64,000 nucleotides of DNA from Nicotiana tabacum (taxonomy: Eukaryota > Streptophyta > Magnoliopsida > Solanales > Solanaceae). The stretch is from positions 68,019,990-68,083,989 of the forward strand of contig NC_134095.1 of assembly GCF_000715075.1 (NCBI RefSeq). Reading direction: 5' to 3'. Shown piece after piece: positions 35,319 through 49,699 of this stretch. Every line of letters begins with the position of its first letter. Within the stretch, counting starts at the first letter, position 1. The notes beneath the pieces were generated by a model. That model was not told the origin of the DNA. It searched no databases and saw nothing but the letters and a program-made list of their open reading frames with translations. The position numbers and the translations under genes were made by a program.

Positions 35319-37376
35319 TTATGAGTACATTATGGTTTTGAAAATTGGTGCCCGCTGGGCATCATTCGGCCTCGCTGCGGTCCTAGGTGCGAGATCCCTT
35401 TCGAGTTGCTCCAACTCATGCATGGTTTGCTTGACATAACCCATCACTGCTGAGAGAACGGTAACTCTGGTCATGTTCTCACACAGTAGACATCGTCTGA
35501 TAATGGCGTGGGCAATGGCCCTGATCCTATCTCTGGTTTGTTTCTTCCCTATGAGTAGGCGTCTTATCTAATCACTGCACGTCTTGAATACCTGAGAATC
35601 CTGTACATGCTGATTCTTCAGCTGCCGTACTTCTGTCTTCATTTGGGCCAACAAGTTGTAACAGTATCTGCTTTCCAATTGGAAATCCTTGGTCTGCTTA
35701 ATCGCTTCAAACTTAAGTGTGGCTACCTCTCTCTTCATTTTGGCAACAGTTTTCTCGTGGTCGCATTTCAATTGGTTCAAGTATCGGCGATGCTTCTCTA
35801 CTCTTGTTCCCCACTGTGCCTTGAGCTTTGCCATGACCTTTTCAGATTCTTCTAAACCATCTCGCCATTCCGTGACTTCTCTTTTTAAACCCTTAAGCAA
35901 CTGCTGGTCTAATCGACTTCTGGGCTGTTCATCAAGAGACAATCTCAATTTTTGGATTTGGGCCTTAAGTTCTTCATTCTCTTGGATCAATTTATTCTTT
36001 TCGCTTCGATCCGCCGCGATTTGTATGCTGTTATTGAATTTCAGACTGTCAATTTGTAACTTCAAATCACCGATCTCTGCTCGATACCCCTTTTCTTTTG
36101 CTAACCAATTCCATTGCCCTTGGGACGATTCTATAAAATCTTTGAGATGCGGTCTCTTAGCTGGTATTTCGCAAGACAGGTCGCCTCTTAACCAAGCGTG
36201 ATACCCTGGGGCAACTTCCCCTTTTGCTATATCCATCACAGAAGTGCTTGCTGTCAGATGTTGGCACTCACTCCAGATTTGGCGAACTTCTTCTTCGGGG
36301 AAACGTCTGTCCGGACTGATTTCAATCACTTGGGTACTCAGATCTTCATCTTTCGGCACCACTTGATATCTCCCAAGTTGCTTCAAAACCCGATATGGTG
36401 CATAGGGCTGGATGCTTTTAAGTCCCATCAACAGAAAGTGGGGCCTGGTCGCCGGCATGTATATGATTTCCTCAATAGGCGACCATCCGAGCGTCCACTG
36501 GATTTGGCTAGCAGTGAGAGTTCGGAAAAATGAGGTCCATGATGTGACTCCCTCAGGTAAATTGAAACCTTTGATTCTAGTGTAGAATTCTCCAATACAA
36601 GTTTTTTCGGGCGAACCGTAACCCAAGAGCGGGGAGCGGTGGCATAAATGATCGGTCATCCACATTTGCAACAGTAGGTTACATCCTTCGAAAAAGTTGC
36701 CCCTGGCTCGACAAGCAGTGAGAGCCCGGAAAATGTCAGCTATAATCATAGGCGCCAGAGTACTTTTATCTTGGGTAAGCAAAGTACTGACAACCCCAAT
36801 TATTTTTAGATCGATGTTTCCGTCCTTCATTGGGAACACTATAAGACCCAAGGAGGCTGTCATAAAAGCTAACAGCCTGTGTTCGTCCCACTTTTGTCGG
36901 TTGCCTCTACTATACAGTTTGAAATCCGGCTTATTGAACCCGCCCTCGTGACCGTATCTAGCATACATGAGGTGGAGACTGCAGAAACCTTTGGCAAGGT
37001 CTGGATGGTTAAATGTTTGGGGTATTTTCAGGAAATCCAGAAACCGGTGTACCGTGACGGTCCTAGGTTCAATCAAGTATTTGAACCTTAACGGAGCTTC
37101 ATCACCCCCAATGTATCCCGCTATTTCTTCCAATGTCGGGGTGAGCTCGAAGTCTGAGAAATGAAACACATTGTGCGCCGAATCCCAGTAAGTGACCAAT
37201 GATCTGATAATATCGCCCCGAGGCTGAATGTCTAGTAAATTCGGGAGATCTTTCAAATATTTCCTTACTTTGCCTTGCCCCTCCTTGCCTAAATCGTTCC
37301 ACCATAATCGCAACTCAAAAGGGATCTTGGTCGTTATTGAAAAAGGTTCGTTTTGTATCGTGCTCATCCTGCACAT
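35319..37376 (-). pseudogene. Element D ORF1: N-terminal domain plus coiled coil
   Basis: The frame is open for 602 codons from 37376 (MCRMSTIQNEP; the second Met is equally possible) to a TAG at 35568-35570. It then continues in phase to a TAA at 35319-35321, so the intact product would be about 685 residues. Residues 1-420 form a globular region with conserved-looking blocks (LRLWWNDLGKEGQ, FSDFELTPTLEEIAGYIGG) like the plant-mobile-domain-like proteins annotated in many plant retroelements. Residues about 425-590 form a long coiled coil rich in Lys, Glu and Leu. Ogre elements characteristically carry an ORF upstream of gag whose role is unknown. It is nearly intact. Confidence 0.8.
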
Positions 37377-38508
37377 TTATTTAGGGTGATTAAAAAAACT
37401 TTATTAGACTCAAAAATTAAAATTATCTAGATCTTTTTTTAAGAGATTTTTTTTGCAAAATGGGAGATTGGACCCGATGAGAGTTGTCTACGTATCTCAC
37501 ACCGTGCGAGAATCAAACCGGCATAGTTCGGTAGATCAAACTAGGGGAAATAAAAATAAAATCCTTTAAAGAAAAGAAGAATAACTATTTTTTCTGGAAT
37601 TTTGTTATATGTTTTTTTTTGTATTATTTTTTTTTTTAAAAAAAGACCAAGGAAATATTTATACATTTTAAACTACTTTTTTTTTTGAAATTTCAAAAAT
37701 CTTTTAAAGAGGTACTACAAATGAAACATTAAAAATTTTGATTTTTTTTATTATATATATTTGGATTTTGAAAATGATTAAAAAGGAATAGTCAAACTGA
37801 AAGACAAGCTTTGTTTTCATTTTTTTTATATATATTTTTCAAAGAAAATTCCGGTGAGGTTCTGTCATTGGACATTGGTTTTTTTTTTTTTTTCAAAAGA
37901 ATAAGTAATTATCTCCCTACCCTACTATTCTTTTTTTTTGAAAATTTTTCGGAAACCGGTTAACATGCAGATCCGAAGCAAATAGATGCGCAAAACAAAC
38001 GGGATGCAGCACGATGGTCTTTTCATTCCAGGTTGCCTGTCCAAGACGGACCCAACCCCTGTGTTGAGTCCCCTATGTCAAATGCAACATGATGCAGATA
38101 AGTGTTCCTACTAGGGATCCGGCATGAGGTTTCGTTATACTAGGTTTATAGCCTGGGTAGATGTTCTAGACTGTGTACCCGAGCGGACAACTCGAGTCGA
38201 GGAGGGGCAACTTACCGGGAACCAAAAGGCCGTCCGGCTTCGTAACTTATCCGTCCTCTTTCTTATTTCGGGTATCGACACTAACAGAATAGGGAGTCTC
38301 AACCAGTAAGCACATCCCCGGAGGTGAAGAGAGAAAGGTTTCGGCACAGTTTATATACAGTTCAGATAACATCAAAGCGGTAAAAGACAACATTCAGCAC
38401 GTTATGTCAAAAACATGTAATAAATATCAGATAATAAAGCCAAATATAACAATTATTCTAAGCTCGAATTCTTGAACCCTGAACCAGTGGTTCTAGGTTA
38501 AAAACTAA
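37377..38508 (-). other. Element D 5' leader
   Basis: This is an untranslated leader of about 1.1 kb between the primer site and ORF1, with long T runs on the plus strand (A runs in sense). It holds the dispersed CTACGTA motif at 37470-37534, shortly upstream of ORF1. No conserved protein is visible. Confidence 0.65.
37470..37534 (-). repeat. Dispersed CTACGTA motif, copy 4 of 4
   Basis: On the plus strand GGACCCGATGAGAGTTGTC, then TACGTATC, 12 bases, GAATCAAACC and CATAGTTCGG. The first arm is intact and the second has lost its CG. Confidence 0.68.
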
Positions 38509-38526
38509 TCCCCAGCAGAGTCGCCA
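38509..38526 (-). promoter_or_regulatory. Element D primer binding site
   Basis: In sense orientation TGGCGACTCTGCTGGGGA starts four bases after the LTR end. It resembles the tRNA-Arg type primer site reported for Ogre elements; the tRNA identity is from memory and not checked. Confidence 0.7.
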
Positions 38527-38530
38527 GAGC

Positions 38531-41500
38531 TGTCACACCTCCTTTTTGCGCGCCCGCCCCGAAGGGTTGAATGCGCGAGGGAGTTTTTCCAATTTAAGTG
38601 ACAATATTCGAAATGAGATTATTTATTTAATTCAGAGTCGCCACTTGGGAAAAGGTTTGGCTTTTGGTGTCCCAAGTCACCGGTTTATCTTGAATCCCAA
38701 ATCGAGGAAATTTTCGACTTTTCCAAATGAAGTCTGCGAACCAGAAATTCTAAGTAAGGAATTCTGTTGACCCGAGGGAAGGTATTAGGCACCCTCGAAT
38801 CTCGTGGTTCTAGAACAGTCGCTTAAATTGCTATAATGGCTAAATATCTTATTTTAATACATGTTACAACTTACGTGCTTTTATTGAGTTTAAACCGCTT
38901 TTACTATTATCATTTTTTTTTATAGAATTGCAACGTCGTGAAAATGCGTCTCGAACCACGTCACAATCAATGCACCCGTAGTTGTTAACACATTTCGACT
39001 CCGTTGAGATTTGAATTTGGGTCACATAAATGCGCACCCGAATTTAAGAATGTAATTTAATTGAGTCGCGCCTAAAGAGTCTAACGCGTTATTATCTTTG
39101 GGGAAGGCAGCGAAATTCACTAAACAGTCCATCCCAAATTCTAAGTATTTATTATGATTAATTATTGAGGGCCCCGCAATTTGCATTTTTATTTCACGAG
39201 GCTCGTCTCATTATTTTAGAAAGGATATCCTAAAGTGACTGCATTTCTATTATGTTTATCTCTAAAAAATAGAAGAAAGAAAATGTATGCTAATTGAATT
39301 GCAGGCTTAGCTAATCTCGACCCCTTATTAATTATCTGATTGATTATTGCGAGGTGGAAAAATTTTGTGCTTTATTGGACACACTTTTAATTTGACAAAA
39401 GAAATTGCATACAAGACAAATATCATGCTAAACTCACCCTAAGCGTCTGTCTCATTTTATTCAAACTGACCTTTTGGACAGATTAACAACATTGACTACT
39501 ATAAACTAATACCAATGAGATTCAGACGTGATCCTATAAACTGCCTAACGCAACCCAATTTGATAAAGTTAGTTTAAACGATTCAGAATTATGATGAGTC
39601 TTTCTGTTGAATTAAAAAAAGCATCCTGCCTTACATGTTAGGGAAACAAGAATAGAAACTGAGATTTGACTGCCGATATACTAAATACATACGCACTCCT
39701 CGTCATACAGACATCTTAACAACTATAAACACGTAGTGTTGAATAGACTAAACTTCTATTAAGTACATATTGCACAAATGTATATTTTAATGAGCTATAA
39801 ACTGATCTAACAAATATATCATCTCCCGACACATCTGACTTAACAATAATACTATCTAGTAATCCACCTCGGTTAGGATGTATATTAATTCATACAGAGT
39901 AATTGTAGATAAAATGAACTTAAACAAATACAAACTAACTAACATTCAACTTATTGATATATTTTTTAATACAAGTATTGTAAAGTAAACAACATTCATT
40001 TCTTTATTTCTACTTCAAACTTCAAACTTTCAGCAAACATGGTTTCAGAAGTGTGTACCTGGAAATGCTTACAAGTGAAGAAGAAGAGAAGTCAGTAGAG
40101 TAACAATGGCAACAGAAACAGCAGCAGTAACAACTGGTAACAGCATAACAAATCTCAGTGCAAGATGCAACTATATCCAATAGAAAAGTAGCAAAATGAC
40201 AGCAGCAAATAGTGTAGTAGAAGCAGAACTCCAGACAGACCAAAATTCAGGAATACTAATGCAACACACAGACAGTAATCTCAGTTGGGACTTGGAAGAA
40301 TCAATACTGCTTAAAGGTTGATAACAAATGAAATCCAAACAACAATAGGAAGAAACAGTTTCTGATTTTTTTCTGTATGTTTTTCTCTCTTGTATATGTG
40401 TCTGTATATGCCTATTCTGTGGTATCCCTCTTTGTATCGATGCTTTTTTAAAACCCCTCAAAATCCCGTCTAATTTTCAGTCTCAAAATCTGTCTCCGTT
40501 TTTTAACTAATGGAAGTTCTTCTCCCTTTTATAGCCTAACATCAGCCCCTTTTAGTTTGTTAAACACATCAGAACCCCTCCTTTCTTGCTGTTTTTTCCA
40601 CTCAATATTTTAAAATATGAAACCCTCCCATGAGATTCCCTGACAGCCCTTTTAATCAGCTTATTAAACTAAAAGCAGACATAGGCAGCAAGAATATAAC
40701 CTGACAGCATATGCTGTCAAGTTATTTTAATCTCTAAAAAGGGCCTTTATGCACATGTTGTGCACAAGTGCACATGCCACCAATTCAGACTGCAACTACA
40801 AACCAAATCCTTAGATTTCTGATTCAAATTAACAACTATAAGTAGCTATACTCGATTCTCAATTTGATTCAAACAATGTTCAGCAAGAACAGATCAAATT
40901 GTTATCATTCAAACAGCTGAAACTATTCGACAACACGTATCGAATCGACTATACTAATTATAACATATACAATCAAAGGCCATGATCAGAAATCTAACAG
41001 TATCAAACATGTGATTCAAATTGCACTGACTAAGCAAAAATTGTACTGGAGAATTGATTAATCAATCGAATCTAAATTCAATTGATTGTAAAGCTTACAC
41101 ACATACACATGATCAGTAAATGGAAAGAACTTGGCCAAATACAGAGGTCCGGGTAAGGTGGAGAACAACAGTCGACAAAAATTCAGTAACACAAATTAAA
41201 CAAAACATACGAACAGACATTCAATTGTAGCAGACAAAATAAACTGATAAAGAAAACAAAAATTACCTGAAGCCTTAAAAATCAGAAAACCTTAGCTCGT
41301 GTTTGAATAGACCCTTCTTGGGGTTGAACGGACTTTAATCGAAGTGTTCTCAACTGAGAACACTTCGATTAATGTCCATTAGACCCTAATCACTTGGCTC
41401 AAACGGACACAGACCAGGCCCGGGGTTTCTAGGGTTCCTAGATGGCAGATTTGGGATTTGGGTTTCCACGGTTAGATTCAGACCAAACCAAGCATGGCTT

Positions 41501-42480
41501 GGTCACGAGGGAGGTCCGGGGACTGTCTGGTGTGAAGCTGGAGTAGATCGGTGTAAGTCGAGGTCCGACTCGAATCTTCAAATGAAGATTCAAGAAGGTG
41601 GGAGGGGATTCGAGACCAAAGGACAACAGATCTATGTTCAGGGGGGTGAGGCGGTCCTATGGTGTTAAGGTGGGGGTCATCGGCGTTCATGCCGCCGGGT
41701 TTTTGGTTAGGGGAAAGGGGGGCGGCTCTAGGGTTCCGGGGTTTAGGTCTGTGAAGGGGATGAGGACGAAGGAGGGGGGAATTTGGATAGGGGGCGGGGT
41801 ATATGAGGTAGGCTTATATATGGATCGAAAGGCTTGATATTGGCCGTTAGATCGGACGAGATTAACGGCCTGGATCCAAAGGTTGATCAAACGGTGTCGT
41901 TTGATTTAGCATTGGGGTCGGGGTTGGTTTTACGGGTGAGTGATCTGGACCATTGATCACCCTGAGATCAACGGTCCAGATTGAAAGCGGCTCAACGACG
42001 TCGTTTAGACGGTCGTGTGGCCAGCTCAACTGGACTGGGTAAACATGGGGTTCTGGATTGGGTTGTTTGGGCCTGTTTGTTTAAAAATCGGACTGGCCCA
42101 AGTCTGAGAATTCTTTCTTCTTTTCTCTTTTTTTTCCTTTTTTTTTGATTTCTTAAAATTAATTTGCCAAATAATACTATATAAAAACATTAAACAACAA
42201 TTTACACACAATTAACATTTAATTAAACTAACATCACTTAATGACAAAATAGAACGAAAGATGCACATTTTTATTATTATATTTTTTTATTTTTTAATAA
42301 ACGGATTACGGTTCACATGGCATATATATTTTTTGTTTGAATAAAATAAACACGGTCAAAATCACAGATAAACTAATAAAATGCCACGTAAAATCCAAAA
42401 ATTGTACAGCAAGACCATTTGGCATTATTTTTATTTCTTTTGGAGTGATTGTCGCGTAAAACAAAAATCACGTGCTCACA
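38531..42480 (-). repeat. Element D 5' LTR
   Basis: It is about 3.95 kb, from TGTCACACCTCC to CACGTGCTCACA, nearly identical to 19348-23284. It drives transcription of the element. It contains a PBS-like CAGAGTCGCCA at 38633-38643 and a TATA box candidate near 41814. It has no gene of its own. Confidence 0.93.
41814..41822 (-). promoter_or_regulatory. Candidate TATA box of element D LTR
   Basis: In sense orientation CATATATAAG lies about 660 nt inside the LTR. A GC-rich region with CCCCGCCCCC follows immediately, so transcription could start near 41785. The same motif is in the other LTR near 22620. No start-site data are available. Confidence 0.35.
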
Positions 42481-45099
<2,619 letters not shown>

Positions 45100-45375
45100 A
45101 ACTCTCTGGCATAGCACTAAAATAGGAACCAGAAGAACCCTAGGGACTTGAATACCCACTGGAGGAACCCTGAATAGCTGGCGGACGGTAGGAACTCTCT
45201 AGGATGGCGCTGAAATAGGGGCGCGCTGGAGCACCTCGAGGAGGTGGTGGTGCTGAATATGGGGGCCTGCTAGGCTGACCCCTCCCAAACTGACCTCTGC
45301 CCCTAGCCGGGGCACCTCTGAACTCTCCGGAGAATCGGGCCCTCTTGTCCTGCTGCGCCTGCTCTCTACCTCTCA
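45100..45375 (-). pseudogene. Element B gag, middle piece
   Basis: The frame reads SLRGREQAQQDKRARFSGEF, then a Gly/Arg/Pro-rich run and SSYRPPAIQGSSSGYSSP, typical of the Tekay gag linker before the zinc knuckle. It connects to 18871-19230 downstream and to 56380-56431 upstream in sense orientation. Both connections are broken by insertions (C/D and E), which shows that all three pieces are one gag gene. Confidence 0.82.
45362..45375. repeat. 14-bp duplicated target at left end of element E
   Basis: CTCTCTACCTCTCA stands here and again at 56380-56393, bracketing element E. A normal Ty3/gypsy target duplication is 5 bp. Confidence 0.75.
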
Positions 45376-46075
45376 AACTTCCCACACTCGGGAGTCGTGA
45401 TGGAGCCTACCGGTGTAAGCTAGGCAAGCCAATTATTTTATGCTTATCATTTTTAATCCCTTAATAATTATAAATTAACATTTATAAACAGTGGAAATTA
45501 ATAAAGCGGAAGAATGAAAATTTAACAATTTTAGCTAATAACAATACGAATCCATAACATAAACTACCCAGAACTGGTTTCCACAATCTCACGGACTATC
45601 TAAGAAAACTACAAATAAAGTCTGAATAAGAAAGTACATGTATGTATCGGAAATAATAAAAACAGATGAAAACTAGATAAGGAGGGGACGCAAAGGCCAA
45701 CGGACGCCTGCAAGACTACCTCGAGTCTCCTAATGGATTGAAGGCAGCAACCCCTATCTAAGGTCCGTATGCTCCAGTACCGAGTTCTGCACAAAAGAGC
45801 ACATAGTGTAGTATCAGCACAACCGACCCCATGTGTTGGTAAGTGTCGAGCCTAACCTCGGCGAAGTAGTGAGGAGGCTAGGACACCACAACCAAACAAC
45901 CTGCAGCTAAAAGGTATCTAACATAATAACAGTAATAAAAGCAATTCAAAAGTAATAAGGAAAGGGTAACATGCTATGGGGAAAACATTGATATAATGAA
46001 TCACAGAAGTAGTGGGATAAGACAATTAAGGAACTTGAACCGAAGAGACAAGAAATCAAAATAAATAGGCAATAA

Positions 46076-46490
46076 GTGCACGGCATCACCCTTCGTGCTT
46101 TTACTCTCAATCCTCACAAATGCAATTAAGTAATGAAAATGTGTGCGGCATCACCCTTCGTGCTTTATCTCTCTTCCTCACCATATATGTATTAGAAATG
46201 TGCACGGCATCACCCTTCGTGCTTTATCTCTCTTCCTCACCATATGCATCAATATCAATAAAAATGTACATGGCATCACCCTTCGTGCTTTATCACTCTT
46301 TCCTTACCAAATGCATAAATATGAATGTGCACGGCATCACTCTTCATGCTTTATCACTATTTCCTCGCCCAAACAATAGCAACAACAATTTCCCGGTAAG
46401 GGAATCAACAACAAGAATAAACACATCCCGGCAAGGGAATCAACAGTAAGAATTAAGTACGTCTCGGGAAGGGAATCAGCTATAACCAAA
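46076..46490 (-). repeat. Two tandem arrays in element E 3' LTR
   Basis: At 46076-46378 five units of about 60 bases share TGCACGGCATCACCCTTCG, then TGCTTTATC. The ends GCACG and CGTGC could pair as a stem. At 46390-46490 three units of about 34 bases share CCCGGCAAGGGAATCAACA. Confidence 0.85.
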
Positions 46491-47320
46491 CTTGTACCAA
46501 TACCTAACTTCACAATTAAAACCTCAACCGAATCCAATGCTCAACAATAAACAAATACCACGAGTTAATCATAGGTCTTGCTCAACACATAGAATCAACA
46601 ATTTAGGCAATTTTAGCACTTATTAAGAAATACAATAATTACAATTTAGGACTTACGGGCATGCTTGACACCGACGAATAGATGCTCGTCATCACACCTA
46701 TACATCGTATACTACACTAGCACATAGCAAATAAGGCACAATACCTATTCCCTCAAGCAAAGGTTAGACCAAACACTTACCTCGAACTTCCACGACCAAC
46801 TCAAGCCTCAAACACCACTTTTCTTTTAGAATTCGCCTCCAAATTACTTGTATCTAGTCCAAATTAATTTAACAACATCAATAAATGATAAAGAATTCAT
46901 ACCCAATGCTTAATTATAGGTTTTCTATCATTTTTCCCAAAAAGTGAAAAATTGACCTCGGGCCCGCTGGGTCAAAACTCGAGGTTCAGACCAAAATCCG
47001 ATCACCCATTCACCCACGAGCACAAATATGCAATTAGTTTTGGAATCCGACCCCAAAACGAGGTCTAAATTCCAATTATTCAAAAAGCCCTAACTCTACC
47101 CAAATCCCTAATTTCTACCATGGAAGAACAATATTTAAGCATAGAAATTTAATGTGTGTTGATGGAAAAGGAAGGAGATGAGTTTAGGAACACATACCAA
47201 CGATTTGGGATTGAATTTGCTCTTCAAAAATCGCCTAAGGTCTGACTTTAGGGAAGGAGATATGAAAATATGGCTTATTCCCATTTTTGGTTCTGTTTTT
47301 GATTCACAGGATAGGTCTTC

Positions 47321-47595
47321 TTCGCGTTCGCGAGAAGCCTGTCACATTCGTGAAGGGTTAACCTCCCTGACCTTCGTGTTTGTGAGACCTACGTCGTGTT
47401 CGCGTAGGGTAAAATCCCTTCCCCCAGTTCCCGGCCAAATAGCCTTCGCCTTCGCGATAGCCAGGCCGCGTTCGCGAAGGGTAACACCCCCAATGTTTCG
47501 CGTTTGCGTCCTAAGCCTTGCATTCACGTAGAGGAAAAATTTCCTCATACTAACTTACTCTTCGCGTTCGCGAGAGTTCCTTTGCGAATGCGAAG
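47321..47595 (-). repeat. CG-rich palindromic word array in element E 3' LTR
   Basis: Words such as TTCGCGTTCGCGAGAAG, CGTTCGCGAAGGGTAA, TTCGCGTTTGCG and TTTGCGAATGCGAAG recur. It begins 731 nt inside the LTR 5' end. Confidence 0.65.
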
Positions 47596-48321
47596 AACAA
47601 TACACCAGCACACCAGAAGCAGCAAAACAACAGAAAATCGTAAGTACAAAACACCCCAAAACCTATCTGAAACTCACCCGAGCCCTCGGGGATCCAAACC
47701 AAACATGCATACTATCTCAAAAACATCATATGAGCTTACTCCTGCAATCAAATCGCCAAATTAACATCTCAAACTATGAGTTTAACATCAAAATCAAAGA
47801 AACAACTTCATAACTATCAAGTTCAAATTTTAACAACCGAGGGTCCGATTCACGTCATATCAAGTCCGTTTCTTCCCAAATTTTACAGGCTCAACTTAAA
47901 TACCATATATGACCTGTACAGGGCTCCGGAACCAAAATACGGGCCCGATACCATCAATTTCAAATACATTTAAATTTCCAAAAACTCTTAAAATTTTAGT
48001 TAAACTATTTTCTTCAAAAATTTATTTCTCGGGCTTGGGACCTCGAATCCGATTCCGGGCATACGCCTAAGTCCCATATTTTTCTACGGACCCTCCGGGA
48101 CCGTCAAATCACGGGTACGGGTTTGTTTACCCAAAATGTTAACCGAAGTCAACTAAAATTTAATTTTAAAGGCCAATAAGAATTTTTATGAAATTTCTAC
48201 ATTAAAACATTCTGGATATATGTCTGGACCATGCACACAAATCGAGGTGAGATAAAAGGAGGGTTTTAAGGCCTCAAAACACAAAATTGACCCAAAAATC
48301 AAGTGATGACCTTTTGGGTCA

Positions 48322-49699
48322 TCACATCCTCCACCTCTAAAACAACCATTCGTCCTCAAACGGACATAGAAAAGAAGTAACTGAGTCGAGGAAAAGATGG
48401 GGATATCAGCTCTGCATATTAGACTCGGACTCCCAGGTAGCTGCCTCGGCAGGCTGACCTCTCCACTGAACACGAACTGAAGGGAACTTTTTCGATCTCA
48501 ACCGACGAACCTGTCGGTCTAGAATAGCTACCGGCTCCTCCTCATAGGTCAGATCTTTGTCCAACTGGACAGTGCTGAAGTCTAACACATGGGATGGATT
48601 GTCGTGATACTTCTAAAGCATGGACACATGAAATACTGGATACGCGGTTGATAACCTCGGCAGCAATGCAAGTTTGTAAGCCACCTCTCCCACTCGATCA
48701 AGAATCTCAAAAGGACCAATGAACCTAGGGCTTAGCTTGCCCTTCTTCCCAAATCTCATCATGCCCTTCATGGGCGACACCCGGAGAAACACTCGCTCTC
48801 CTACCATGAATGCCACATCACGAACCTTGCAGTCGGCATAACTCTTCTGCCTGGACTGAGCTGTACGAAGCCTATCCTAAATGATCTTCACCTTTTCCAA
48901 GGCATCCTGCACTAGATCCGTACCCAACAACCGAGCCTCTCCCGGCTCTAAACCATCCAACCAGCGACCGACACTTCCTACCATATAAAGCCTCATAGGG
49001 AGCCATCTAGATGCTCGACTGGTAGCTGTTGTTGTAGGAAAACTATGCTAAAGGCAAGAACTGATCCCACGAACCTCCAACGTCCATGACACAAGCTCGG
49101 AGCATATCCTCCAAAATCTGAATAGTACGCTCAGACTGCCCATCCATCTAAGGATGAAATGATGTGCTCAACTCGACCCACGTACACAACTCACACTGTA
49201 CTACCCTCCAGAAATGCGAGGTAAACTGTGTACCTCGATCAGAAATGATAGACACGGGCACACCATGAAGACGAACAATCTCCCAAATATAGATCTCAGC
49301 TAACCTCTCAAAAGAATAGGAGCCTGCCACAGGAATGAAATGCACTGACTTAGTCAGCCTATCAACAATAACCTACACTGCATCGAACTTCCTTTGAGTC
49401 TGTGGGAGTCCAACAATAAAGTCCATAGTGATACGCTCCCACATCCACTCAAGAAGCTCAATCCTCGGAAACAAACCACCAGTTCTCTGATGCTCGTACT
49501 TTACCTGCTGACAGTTCAAACACCGAGCCACATAAGCAATAATATCCTTCTTCATCCTCCTCCACCAATAATCCTGTCACAAATCCTAATACATCTTAGT
49601 GGTGCCCGGATGAATAAAATACCAGGAACTATGGGCCTCCTCTAAAATCAAATCACGAAGTCCATCAACATTAGGCACACAAATACGACCCTGCACCCT
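48322..49699 (-). pseudogene. Element E pol 3' part: integrase and chromodomain-like tail
   Basis: Pieces at 49373-49555 contain the zinc ligands CLNCQQVKYEHQ and TMDFIVGLPQTQRKFDAV with the first catalytic Asp. 49148-49345 has HGVPVSIISDRGTQFTS with the second. 48613-48816 has MVGERVFLRVSPMKGMM and SPRFIGPFEILDRV. 48406-48588 has EEEPVAILDRQVRRL and EAATWESESNMQS, the chromodomain-like tail. Stops and frame changes lie between pieces. Confidence 0.85.
48327..48338 (-). promoter_or_regulatory. Element E polypurine tract
   Basis: Sense AGAGGTGGAGGA abuts the LTR start TGTGATGACC. As in element B it is in frame with pol, and LTR bases 3-5 (TGA, 48322-48324) supply a stop. Confidence 0.75.

Larger units (their letters stand above)
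19348..42480 (-). mobile_element. Element D: Ogre/Tat-type Ty3/gypsy retrotransposon, 23.1 kb
   Basis: Two LTRs of about 3.94 kb enclose 15.2 kb on the minus strand: leader, ORF1, gag, protease with G-patch, RT, two RNase H domains, integrase and a long 3' region with a minisatellite. The extra 5' ORF, the second RNase H, the PBS type, the great length and the tandem-repeat 3' region are the published hallmarks of the Ogre/Tat lineage. The target duplication is ATTGG (19343-19347) and CTTGG (42481-42485). The LTRs differ by only about one or two bases per hundred by eye, so it is the most recent insertion here, yet its genes already hold several stops and one frameshift. Confidence 0.9.
45376..48326 (-). 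repeat. Element E 3' LTR, outer end shortened
   Basis: It aligns with 53546-56378 from ACTTCCCAC (45377) onward. The first 13 bases of the LTR (TGTCACGACCCGG) are absent. The inner end is GGTCATCACA at 48326. It carries two short tandem arrays (46076-46490) and a CG-rich array (47321-47595). Confidence 0.85.

Noticed and set aside
35689..36201. 170-codon plus-strand frame inside ORF1 of element D
   Set aside because: It is antisense to the coiled-coil part of ORF1. Long antisense frames arise readily opposite Leu/Lys/Glu-rich coding sequence.
46143..46379. Open frames reading HGITLRALSLF repeats in element E LTRs
   Set aside because: Translation of the 60-bp tandem repeat, with different frames open in the two LTRs.
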